A DNA stretch of 6,823 nt, taken from Nitrospira sp. UBA6909. Lineage in GTDB: Bacteria > Nitrospirota > Nitrospiria > Nitrospirales > Nitrospiraceae. The stretch covers positions 6,899 to 13,721 of the forward strand of contig DKBD01000150.1 in NCBI GenBank assembly GCA_002451055.1. Direction: 5' to 3'. Shown here in pieces: positions 1 to 6,823 of this stretch. The notes below the pieces were generated by a model. That model was not told the origin of the DNA. It searched no databases and worked only from the letters and a program-made list of their open reading frames with translations. A program made the position numbers and the translations under genes. Every line of letters begins with the position of its first letter. The stretch's first letter is position 1.

Positions 1-668
1 TGCAGCAAAGCCGGTGCGCCAAGCTGCTCCCGTTTCGTCAAGATGTCCTGCCAGAGGACATGCAGGAAATCGACGTCGGATTTCAATTCCTCTTCCTTGA
101 CGCCCTCGCTGACCGTCCTGACAATATACCCGCAGCCGGGACGGCGAACGCGGCGCATGATGTCCTTCAGCCTCGACCGCTCCTCATCTCGCGGTATCCG
201 CCTTGACACGCCGATATGCTCGACGTTCGGCATAAAAACCAGGTACCGCCCCGGCAGCGACACGTAGGTCGTCACCCGCGATCCTTTAGTGCCGATCGGC
301 CCTTTGGAGATTTGCACCATCAGTTCCTGGCCTTCGCTCAGAAGCTGTTCGATCGGTTTCGCACTCTGCCGCTTCGGCCGAAGCAACTCCGAATCTTTCT
401 CATCCTCCTCCGCCTCAACCAACAGGTCCGCCGGCTCCGAGTCCACCGAGAGATCGGACACATGCATGAAGGCAGCCTTCTCGAGCCCGATATCCACAAA
501 CGCCGCTTGCATCCCAGGCAGGACCTTAGCAACCTTCCCTTTGTAGATGTTTCCGACAAAATCCTTATGCTTGGCCCGGTCCCCGAACAAATCGGTAACC
601 ACTCCTCCGTCAAGGACCGCCACGCGAGTTTCCTCCCGCGCGACGCTAATCGCAATTTCAATTCCCAT
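1..668 (-). CDS. rng: Ribonuclease G (Rne/Rng family), N-terminal part, cut by the window edge
   Basis: Endoribonuclease of the RNase E/G family, which in E. coli matures the 16S rRNA 5' end and takes part in mRNA decay. The 222 visible residues begin MGIEIAISVAREETRVAVLD. The S1-type RNA-binding core is at about 36-75 (FVGNIYKGKV, AAFVDIG), followed by a charged linker at about 76-106. The family motif GPIGTKGSRVTTY is at 123-135, LPGRYLVFMP at 138-147 and SRRI at 155-158. IVRT at 182-185 matches the place of the RNase E 5'-monophosphate sensor (Arg169-Thr170). The wording of these motifs is closer to E. coli RNase G than to RNase E. The catalytic Asp pair and the zinc-link cysteines would lie beyond the left edge, so activity cannot be judged. 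The ATG at 668 is chosen because AAGGAG lies 5 bases upstream; another ATG at 672 is in a different frame. It lies 158 bases after rodA on the same strand. Confidence 0.95.
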   Translation of the reverse strand, partial: MGIEIAISVAREETRVAVLDGGVVTDLFGDRAKHKDFVGNIYKGKVAKVLPGMQAAFVDIGLEKAAFMHVSDLSVDSEPADLLVEAEEDEKDSELLRPKRQSAKPIEQLLSEGQELMVQISKGPIGTKGSRVTTYVSLPGRYLVFMPNVEHIGVSRRIPRDEERSRLKDIMRRVRRPGCGYIVRTVSEGVKEEELKSDVDFLHVLWQDILTKREQLGAPALL

Positions 669-673
669 ACATA

Positions 674-679
674 CTCCTT
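674..679 (-). promoter_or_regulatory. Ribosome binding site of rng
   Basis: AAGGAG read on the minus strand, 5 bases before the ATG at 668. It fixes the rng start and excludes the out-of-frame ATG at 670-672, which lies only one base from this element. Confidence 0.85.
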
Positions 680-787
680 GTCTCTAAGAGCCTCGGCATA
701 CAGGGTGTACCGGACGCAAGCACTTGCTCAGGTCCACCGCGGTCAATAACCCGCCGCCTACCGCCCCGATAAGATTCATGTGTTCGA

Positions 788-811
788 CTGCGGCATGCAT
801 CCATGCCGCAG
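788..811 (-). terminator. Perfect 10-bp hairpin after rodA; weak terminator or RNA processing element
   Basis: On the minus strand the arms are CTGCGGCATG and CATGCCGCAG around a GATG loop, with no mismatch. It starts 15 bases after the rodA stop codon. No run of T follows on the minus strand, so it does not fit a classical intrinsic terminator. It could be a partial terminator, a 3'-end stabiliser for the mre-rod message, or a structure in the rng leader. The structure is directly visible; its role is inference. Confidence 0.45.
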
Positions 812-826
812 CCTGTCATCAACACG

Positions 827-1948
827 TCAATAGAACAGACTCAATCGTCTTCGTTTCACGTTCAACAACAGTCCTAGAGCCGCCATAGTCATAATCGTGG
901 CACTTCCACCGTAACTCACCAAGGGCAAGGGAATCCCCACGATCGGAAACATCCCTGCCGTCATGCCGATATTGACCACGACGCAGAAACACAGCATCGC
1001 TACGATCCCCACCGCGATCAGTGCACCGAGCTGATCCTTCGCCTTGGCGGCGATTTCCAGGGACAACCAGAGCAGCGAGACAAAGAGCGCCAGTAACACC
1101 AGTACGCCGACAAACCCCCACTCTTCCGCATAGACCGCAAAGACGAAATCCGTATGCCCCTCCGGCAGGAATTTCAGCTGGCTTTGTGTACCGCCGAACA
1201 ATCCTTTCCCCGTCAGTTCTCCTGATCCAATCGCAATTTTCGACTGTAATGCATGATAGCCTTTTCCGCTCGGGTCGTAGCCCGGATCGACGAACGCCAT
1301 AATGCGCTGTCGTTGATAATCGTGCAAGGCCCCCCACACCCCTTCCCAGACGAAGGGGAACAGCATCACCGAGAAAAGCAGTATGATGCCCAGGGCTTGG
1401 GACCGTACTCCGACCATCAGCAGCATCGCTCCAAAGACTGCGACAAAACTCAACCCGCTTCCCAAATCCGGCTGTTTCAGAATCAGGAGGAGTCCCGGCA
1501 GCATCAACAAGCCCGGAAGAATCACTCGCTGCAGCCACCCGAGTCGAGGCTTCTTCGAGTAGTAGTGGGCCAGCACCAGAATGAGCACGAGCTTGGCGAA
1601 CTCCGAAGGCTGAAAACTGAACGGCCCCAGTGCAATCCACCGCTGCGCGCCTTTGCTCGTCCGCCCTTCGAAGAGAACAAAAGCCAACATCAGCAGAACC
1701 AGCGCATACGCTGGATAAGCCAGACGCGCAATGGTGTGATAATCCCACGCCCACATAACGACGAAGGCCGCCGCTCCCACACCGATCCATACCAACTGCT
1801 TGACATAATAGGGCGCGATTCCGCCTTCTTGATCATGGGTGACACTATGAATGGACAACACACCGATACCGAGAATGGCCAGGATCAACCCCACATAGCG
1901 GAAGTCAAAGGTGTCGAAACTGCGAGTTTCCGTCACTCGGCTGATCAT
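827..1948 (-). CDS. rodA: Rod shape-determining protein RodA, SEDS peptidoglycan glycosyltransferase
   Basis: Inner-membrane SEDS glycosyltransferase that polymerises lipid II into glycan strands for cylinder growth, in complex with PBP2. The protein has 373 residues, the usual RodA length, with about ten hydrophobic segments. Visible family signatures are KGAQRWIALGPFSFQPSE at 99-116, KQPDLGS at 158-164, GKGYHALQSKIAIGSG at 228-243, EGHTDF at 263-268 (Asp267 is the expected essential aspartate, equivalent to E. coli RodA Asp262) and PLPLVSYGGS at 340-349. These separate it from an unrelated permease; FtsW is less likely given its position directly after mrdA. The frame stays open upstream to 2149, but that stretch lies inside mrdA and has no RodA character. 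The ATG at 1948 overlaps the mrdA stop as ATGA, with only a weak GGAA five bases before it, so translation is probably coupled to mrdA. Confidence 0.97.
   Translation of the reverse strand: MISRVTETRSFDTFDFRYVGLILAILGIGVLSIHSVTHDQEGGIAPYYVKQLVWIGVGAAAFVVMWAWDYHTIARLAYPAYALVLLMLAFVLFEGRTSKGAQRWIALGPFSFQPSEFAKLVLILVLAHYYSKKPRLGWLQRVILPGLLMLPGLLLILKQPDLGSGLSFVAVFGAMLLMVGVRSQALGIILLFSVMLFPFVWEGVWGALHDYQRQRIMAFVDPGYDPSGKGYHALQSKIAIGSGELTGKGLFGGTQSQLKFLPEGHTDFVFAVYAEEWGFVGVLVLLALFVSLLWLSLEIAAKAKDQLGALIAVGIVAMLCFCVVVNIGMTAGMFPIVGIPLPLVSYGGSATIMTMAALGLLLNVKRRRLSLFY
1945..1948 (-). promoter_or_regulatory. ATGA stop-start overlap of mrdA and rodA
   Basis: The rodA ATG (1948-1946) shares two bases with the mrdA TGA (1947-1945). 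This arrangement favours termination-reinitiation and would tie RodA synthesis to that of its partner PBP2. The overlap is seen; the coupling is inferred from known behaviour of such overlaps. Confidence 0.8.
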
Positions 1949-3816
1949 AATGGTTCCGATGTTCCCTGAGGATTTTCCGTCGTGGATGTATCCGGAATCG
2001 CCGCCGGCATCTCCGTGGTCAGCTTCACGTACGCTTCGATGACCTCTTTCGCAAGAGGCGCCGCGGCGGACCCTCCGTGCCCCATATGCTCGACCAGAAC
2101 CGCGACCGCGATCTTCGGCGACTCCACCGGAGCAAAGGCAATGAACCACGCGTGGTCACGGAACTTTTTCGGAATGCTTTCCTCCGGTCCCGTTCGGAGC
2201 GCCGCCACCTGAGCTGTTCCGGTCTTCCCGCCGATCGTCACCAGCGACGACTTCGCCCGCGTTGCCGTTCCCTCTTTGACAACGTCGGCCATGGCTTCCT
2301 TGATGATGCGGAACGTTTCGGGCTTCGCGTTGATCTTTCCCCGCGGAACCGCCGGCAATTCCTGCAGATGGCCGGTCATCCGATCCATCACGGCCCGCAC
2401 CAGGCGAGGCCGGTAGTTGACTCCGTCATTGGCGACCGTTCCCATCACATTCGCCATTTGCAGCGGCGTCACCGTCACATAACCTTGGCCGATCGCCGCC
2501 GAGATAGTTTCCCCGGGATACCAGGGCTCCTTCTTCGCCTTCTGCTTCCAGGAGGTGGATGGCATAATGCCCACCCTCTCGGACGGCAGCTCCACGCCCG
2601 TGCCTTGCCCAAGTCCAAATTCCTTACCGAACTCAGCCATGACATCGATGCCCATGCGCTGGCCCACGGTATAAAAATAGACGTCGCACGAATGTACGAG
2701 AGCGGCGTGAAGGTTGACGGCTCCATGGCCTGTCTTCTTCCAATCACGGAAAACCCGGTTCCCGAACTGATACCCTCCATTGCAGAACACCGTACTGGAG
2801 GGCGCCATGGTCTTTGTCTCCAACGCGGCCACCGCCATGGGAACCTTGAACGTCGAGCCGGGGGGGTACTGTCCCTGAGAGGCACGATTGTTAAGCGGAC
2901 GGCCTTCATCCTGGACGATCTCAACCCATTGCTTGGAAGTCAGTTCGCGCGACAGCACGTTCGGATCGAACGCCGGACGGCTGGCCATGGCGAGAATATC
3001 GCCGCTGGCGGGATCCAATGCCACAATGGCCCCGTGCTCCTGGCCCAACAAGTCCTCCGCGAGTTTCTGCAGCCGAATGTCGATGGTAAGATGGAGATCG
3101 TTTCCCGCCTGCGGCTTTTCGACCACCTCCACCCTCTTTTCGTGGCCATGCGCGTCGACCTCGACTCTCTTGTTGCCGGCTTGGCCGCGCACATGGCGGT
3201 CGAAAGATTTCTCAACCCCGTATTGTCCAACAATGCTGCCTTGATGCAGATCAGAAAACTCCGACTTCTCCAGTTGTTCAGCCGAGATTTCGCCGACGTA
3301 CCCCAGAAGATGGGATGCCGTCACCCCGCCGGGATAGTTCCGTTGCGATTCGACTTGGACCATGACCCCGGGAAGGTCCAATCGGTGAGACTCGATCAGT
3401 ACGGCGTCACGAAGCGTCAAACGATCCTTGATCTTGCGCATCAACAGTTTTCCGCCCTTCCCTCCCAGTTTTTTGCGGATAAACGCCTGATCCAAACCAA
3501 GCAAATCGGAAAGTTTTTCGACCAACACCTCACGATCCTTCACATCCTCCAGCGTGACATAAAGGGTGAAGCTCGGCACATTGTTCGCCAAGAGCACCCC
3601 GTTTCGATCGTAGATCAGCCCGCGGGCAGGCTCCATCAGCACCTGCCTGGTACGATTGTTTTCCGAGAGGTCTCGATAGTAGGGGCCCTCCCGGACCTGC
3701 AAATGCCACAAACGCAGGCCGAGAAGCGCGACGACCAAGAACAACCCCACCCGAAGAATCATGAGACGGCGGTAGAAATCGCCGAATTCGCCTTCTGAGT
3801 AATTTCCTGTCGCCAT
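1945..3816 (-). CDS. mrdA: Penicillin-binding protein 2, peptidoglycan D,D-transpeptidase of the elongasome
   Basis: Class B PBP that cross-links the glycan strands made by RodA, anchored in the inner membrane with its catalytic domain in the periplasm. It has 623 residues, normal for PBP2. The order is a short cytoplasmic tail, a membrane anchor at about 18-36, the dimerisation/pedestal domain from about 60 (RGLIYDRNG at 65-73) to 235, and the transpeptidase domain at about 260-597. Active-site motifs are complete: STFK (Ser321 nucleophile, Lys324), SCD (376-378, the S-x-D form of the S-x-N motif) and KTGTAQ (531-536). The last 20 or so residues are rich in Thr, Pro and Ser and look like a flexible tail. 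The ATG at 3816 lies 15 bases after mreD; AGGAG at 3829-3833 overlaps the mreD stop and stands 12 bases away, a rather long spacing. The next Met is residue 19, inside the anchor region, so the first one is preferred. Confidence 0.97.
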   Translation of the reverse strand: MATGNYSEGEFGDFYRRLMILRVGLFLVVALLGLRLWHLQVREGPYYRDLSENNRTRQVLMEPARGLIYDRNGVLLANNVPSFTLYVTLEDVKDREVLVEKLSDLLGLDQAFIRKKLGGKGGKLLMRKIKDRLTLRDAVLIESHRLDLPGVMVQVESQRNYPGGVTASHLLGYVGEISAEQLEKSEFSDLHQGSIVGQYGVEKSFDRHVRGQAGNKRVEVDAHGHEKRVEVVEKPQAGNDLHLTIDIRLQKLAEDLLGQEHGAIVALDPASGDILAMASRPAFDPNVLSRELTSKQWVEIVQDEGRPLNNRASQGQYPPGSTFKVPMAVAALETKTMAPSSTVFCNGGYQFGNRVFRDWKKTGHGAVNLHAALVHSCDVYFYTVGQRMGIDVMAEFGKEFGLGQGTGVELPSERVGIMPSTSWKQKAKKEPWYPGETISAAIGQGYVTVTPLQMANVMGTVANDGVNYRPRLVRAVMDRMTGHLQELPAVPRGKINAKPETFRIIKEAMADVVKEGTATRAKSSLVTIGGKTGTAQVAALRTGPEESIPKKFRDHAWFIAFAPVESPKIAVAVLVEHMGHGGSAAAPLAKEVIEAYVKLTTEMPAAIPDTSTTENPQGTSEPL

Positions 3817-3828
3817 AGGGAGGTTGAG

Positions 3829-3833
3829 CTCCT
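3829..3833 (-). promoter_or_regulatory. Probable ribosome binding site of mrdA
   Basis: AGGAG on the minus strand overlaps the TAG stop of mreD and lies 12 bases before the mrdA ATG at 3816. The distance is longer than optimal, but nothing closer resembles an SD sequence. Confidence 0.55.
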
Positions 3834-4332
3834 ACATCCGATATTCCGCCATCCACCGCTCGAGATTGAATCGGCTCGATGCAAGCCAGTAGAATGCACT
3901 GCCCACTACGGTATCCATCGCCGCCTGAGGCAGCACGACGGTTCTGATCGCCCACCACAACCCTTGCTGGTCGTTTAGCTTGAGCAACGATGCCGTAAGC
4001 AGCCCTGCCGAACACGATGTCACGAAAATTCCCAGCGCAAGAATCGGCGGCGAGAGGTACACGACATGGCGGCCGGCAAGACCGGCCACAAACCCGACGG
4101 CTCCCTTGGTCGTGACGCAGGTCACCGGATCCGCGGCGGAGAACAGACTCATAGCCCACCCTAGGACAAGCCCTACCAACAGCCCATGGATTTCTCCTCC
4201 GAACAAACCGGCCAGACACACCGCGATCAATCCGATGTCCGGCGTCACACCCCAGACACTGGCATGAGGAAGCAAGACGGACTGGAGCGGAACCAATCCG
4301 ACGATAAGGGCAGACCACACCAGCACTCTCAT
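3832..4332 (-). CDS. mreD: Rod shape-determining protein MreD
   Basis: Small integral membrane component of the elongasome that works with MreC. It has 166 residues, the normal size, and is almost entirely hydrophobic, with about five to six membrane segments. MreD-like traits are TPDIGLIAV at 30-38 after the first segment, the Gly-rich GGEIHGLLVGLVLGW at 45-59, and KGAVGFVAGLAG at 76-87. MreD is poorly conserved, so part of the call rests on size, topology and position between mreC and mrdA. The ATG at 4332 overlaps the mreC stop as ATGA, and no SD sequence is visible before it, which points to dependence on mreC translation. Confidence 0.93.
   Translation of the reverse strand: MRVLVWSALIVGLVPLQSVLLPHASVWGVTPDIGLIAVCLAGLFGGEIHGLLVGLVLGWAMSLFSAADPVTCVTTKGAVGFVAGLAGRHVVYLSPPILALGIFVTSCSAGLLTASLLKLNDQQGLWWAIRTVVLPQAAMDTVVGSAFYWLASSRFNLERWMAEYRM
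4329..4332 (-). promoter_or_regulatory. ATGA stop-start overlap of mreC and mreD
   Basis: The mreD ATG (4332-4330) overlaps the mreC TGA (4331-4329). The bases just upstream contain no purine-rich SD sequence, so re-initiation by ribosomes finishing mreC is the likely route. Confidence 0.8.
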
Positions 4333-5207
4333 GGCTTGCGCTTCACGCTTGGAGCGTCAAGGCGCTCCCCTTCGGTCTGAACGTTCGGAGACTCGATCAC
4401 TAAGACCTCCTCCACCAGGTCAACATCCACCTCCGGGATTAGTTCGGCGGACTGGAACAAAACTCCTTCTTCTTTGTCGATCCTAGCGATCGTTCCGATG
4501 GCCAGACCGCGAGGGAAACCTCCGACAAGTCCGGAGGTGACCACCCGATCACCCGGCCGCGCATCGGACAACATAGGAATGTATTTCAGTCGGACCAGCC
4601 CCTGCGTGGTCCCCTCGACGATCCCTTCGTCTCTCGTTCGTTGGACCAAGCTGGCGATGGCATTATTCGGGTCCGTCGCCAACAACACCACCGATGTCGC
4701 AGCCGTGGTCTTGACGATACGGCCTACGACACCGGCTGGTGTAATCACGCCCATATCCGGCCGCAATCCGGCCGACTCGCCTTTATCCAGGATGATCGTG
4801 CGGTACCAGTTCCCGGTGTCGCGGCCGATTACTTGGGCGGCCACCGTCGAGAAGCCCGCGTGGTGTTTGAACTCCAAGAGAGCCGCGAGCCGTTCCGTCG
4901 CGGCAGCCGCCTCGCGGAGTTGGCTGTTCTGCCCTTTGAGAGAATCTAATTCTTTCCGCAATTCTCTGTTTTCCGCCACGACCCCTTGCAACGCAACATA
5001 TCCGCCCCAGAGGTTGGCCACCCCATCACTGAGACTCGCTACGGCCCGAAGGGGCCAGCTCAAGACCCACCCGACGGGGCCTCCAATCTGCTTGAACACG
5101 CCTTGGAATTGGCCCGGCAACAGAAGTAGGCCGAGCAAGAGGATGACGACAAGAACAAAGATCAGCCGCCCTGAATTGTAGGGTACTCGAAAATTGACCA
5201 TCCGCAT
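4329..5207 (-). CDS. mreC: Rod shape-determining protein MreC
   Basis: Bitopic inner-membrane protein whose periplasmic part binds and activates PBP2-RodA and links it to MreB. It has 292 residues. There is a short basic cytoplasmic N-terminus, one membrane anchor at about 14-31, a coiled coil at about 73-113 (ENRELRKELDSLKGQNSQL), and the beta-rich MreC core at about 122-271. Family hallmarks include NWYRTIILDKG at 133-143, MGVITPAGVVGRI at 152-164, VTSGLVGGFPRGLAIG at 223-238 and PEVDVDLVEEVLVI at 258-271. The C-terminal 20 residues are charged and probably disordered. The ATG at 5207 is preferred over the in-frame ATG at 5201 because AAGG at 5219-5222, overlapping the mreB stop codon, is 11 bases from the first and 17 from the second. 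It begins 13 bases after mreB. Confidence 0.97.
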   Translation of the reverse strand: MRMVNFRVPYNSGRLIFVLVVILLLGLLLLPGQFQGVFKQIGGPVGWVLSWPLRAVASLSDGVANLWGGYVALQGVVAENRELRKELDSLKGQNSQLREAAAATERLAALLEFKHHAGFSTVAAQVIGRDTGNWYRTIILDKGESAGLRPDMGVITPAGVVGRIVKTTAATSVVLLATDPNNAIASLVQRTRDEGIVEGTTQGLVRLKYIPMLSDARPGDRVVTSGLVGGFPRGLAIGTIARIDKEEGVLFQSAELIPEVDVDLVEEVLVIESPNVQTEGERLDAPSVKRKP

Positions 5208-5220
5208 GAGGGATGGGACC

Positions 5221-6329
<1,109 letters not shown>

Positions 6330-6788
6330 TTAGTCCAAAACCGCCAACTGACCTGCATCCAACACATGAGTCCTGGCCACTTCGTCACCGAGCCGCCGAC
6401 CCTGTTCATTTCCAATGATCAAAAGACCTTCGAACGCCAAAATCGCTATTGATACAAGCCAGCCGATCCATGGAATGGCAAACGCGATTTGCGCACAACC
6501 TAGCGGCAGATTACGAATGATCGACTCTCGGAACCCTGCCGCATCCCGGCTATCCACCCGCATCGTCTGAAGACCGACCAATCGTTTCCCGATACTTTTC
6601 CCGCCGGCAAATCCGTCTGCAATCAAAATGTAGACCAGACCGGAAACAAACCCGACTGGAGGAGCGATTTCTCCCGCTGCAACGACAATGAACAAATCGA
6701 TGAGCTTCGCGATAAACCGGTTTAGAACATGGGCTTTCGGGTATACCGTCCGGTCCAGCAACTTCGAGGTCAGCGCTTCCCCTGCCAA
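6330..6788 (-). CDS. RDD-family small membrane protein of unknown role
   Basis: A 152-residue integral membrane protein of the RDD family, named for conserved Arg and Asp residues and without a general assigned function. Visible traits are NRFIAKLIDLFIV at 23-35 (Arg24, Asp31), Asp58 before GGKSIGKRLVGLQTMRV at 62-78, a RESIIRNLP block at 87-95, a long hydrophobic stretch at about 99-125 that probably spans the membrane with a turn, and RRLGDEVARTHVLD at 131-144, the usual RDD ending. The N-terminal 20 residues are polar and probably cytoplasmic. The start is TTG at 6788, supported by AAAGGAG five bases upstream and by an in-frame TAA at 6806-6804. It is the first gene of the cluster in the window and lies on the same strand as mreB, so it is probably co-transcribed. 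Some RDD proteins have been linked to ion transport, but nothing here shows that. Confidence 0.88.
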   Translation of the reverse strand: MAGEALTSKLLDRTVYPKAHVLNRFIAKLIDLFIVVAAGEIAPPVGFVSGLVYILIADGFAGGKSIGKRLVGLQTMRVDSRDAAGFRESIIRNLPLGCAQIAFAIPWIGWLVSIAILAFEGLLIIGNEQGRRLGDEVARTHVLDAGQLAVLD

Positions 6789-6793
6789 GGGAT

Positions 6794-6800
6794 CTCCTTT
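6794..6800 (-). promoter_or_regulatory. Ribosome binding site that sets the TTG start of the RDD gene
   Basis: AAAGGAG on the minus strand, 5 bases before TTG at 6788. This is the strongest SD sequence in the window. The in-frame stop just upstream (6806-6804) leaves no alternative start. Confidence 0.85.
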
Positions 6801-6811
6801 GAATTATCAGC

Positions 6812-6817
6812 AATATA
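6812..6817 (-). promoter_or_regulatory. Possible -10 box upstream of the RDD gene
   Basis: TATATT on the minus strand lies in a short AT-rich stretch (6801-6823) that contrasts with the GC-rich genes. Transcription would begin near 6805, leaving a leader of about 17 bases that keeps the SD sequence. The -35 region would be outside the window, so this is only suggestive. GATAAT at 6803-6808 is an alternative, but its start site would fall inside the SD sequence. Confidence 0.25.
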
Positions 6818-6823
6818 ACAAAA

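Larger units (their letters stand above)
669..826 (-). other. rodA-rng spacer and rng leader
   Basis: This is the only spacer above 60 bases in the window. It holds a 10-bp hairpin near the rodA end (788-811), a short palindrome-like gcaag-ca-cttgc at 716-727, and the rng ribosome binding site. TTGACC (minus strand, 741-746) resembles a -35 box but has no acceptable -10 box at normal spacing. I therefore cannot say whether rng has its own promoter or is read through from rodA. A 31-codon open frame (779 down to 684, starting MNLIGAVGGGLL) has no SD sequence and is not called as a gene. Confidence 0.5.

Noticed and set aside
376..378. The S-x-D motif of PBP2 (residues 376-378 of the protein, not window positions) as a defective S-x-N motif
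   Set aside because: An Asp at this place is common in the PBP2 family, and the other two active-site motifs are intact.
741..746. TTGACC as a -35 box for rng
   Set aside because: No -10-like hexamer appears 15-19 bases downstream on the minus strand.
819..1790. A 323-codon minus-strand frame overlapping rodA
   Set aside because: It is another frame of the same strand as RodA, with an Arg/Gly/Ser-rich composition and no hydrophobic segments; RodA explains the region.
1949..2149. A longer N-terminus for RodA
   Set aside because: The extension lies within the mrdA coding region, has a Gly/Arg-rich sequence unlike RodA, and the ATG at 1948 gives the standard family length.
2077..3798. A 573-codon open frame on the plus strand opposite mrdA
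   Set aside because: It is antisense to a PBP2 gene with every catalytic motif, its translation is rich in His, Arg and Leu with no recognisable domain, and such frames arise by chance from the codon bias of GC-rich genes.

Overview
The window is a compact housekeeping locus of a rod-shaped, probably diderm (Gram-negative type) bacterium. All seven genes lie on the minus strand, so transcription runs from right to left. In that order they are: a small RDD-family membrane protein gene, mreB, mreC, mreD, mrdA (penicillin-binding protein 2), rodA, and the 5' two thirds or less of an RNase G gene (rng), which is cut by the left edge of the window. I saw no tRNA, rRNA, CRISPR array, insertion sequence, phage gene or atypical island. 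The DNA is moderately GC-rich, and the long open frames on the opposite strand are what such DNA produces by chance. I tentatively place the organism in Nitrospirota. This rests on the general look of the proteins and gene order and was not tested; deltaproteobacterial-type lineages have similar clusters.

Layout: positions 6789-6823 hold the start region of the RDD gene, with a strong Shine-Dalgarno (SD) sequence before a TTG start. After the RDD gene comes a 59-base spacer and then mreB (GTG start). From mreB to rodA the genes are nearly continuous: 13 bases between mreB and mreC, a 4-base ATGA overlap of mreC with mreD, 15 bases between mreD and mrdA, and another ATGA overlap of mrdA with rodA. 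A 158-base spacer containing a perfect 10-bp hairpin separates rodA from rng.

Function: MreB filaments, the periplasmic organiser MreC, the membrane protein MreD, the SEDS glycosyltransferase RodA and its transpeptidase partner PBP2 make up the elongasome, which inserts peptidoglycan along the cell cylinder. RNase G processes RNA (16S rRNA 5' end maturation and mRNA turnover in E. coli) and is a recurrent neighbour of mre genes. The RDD protein is the least expected member and its role is unknown.

I looked for a novel system and did not find one. The points that merit a second look are modest: the RDD gene leading the rod operon, the hairpin-bearing rng leader, the charged insertion in RNase G, and the tight translational coupling.
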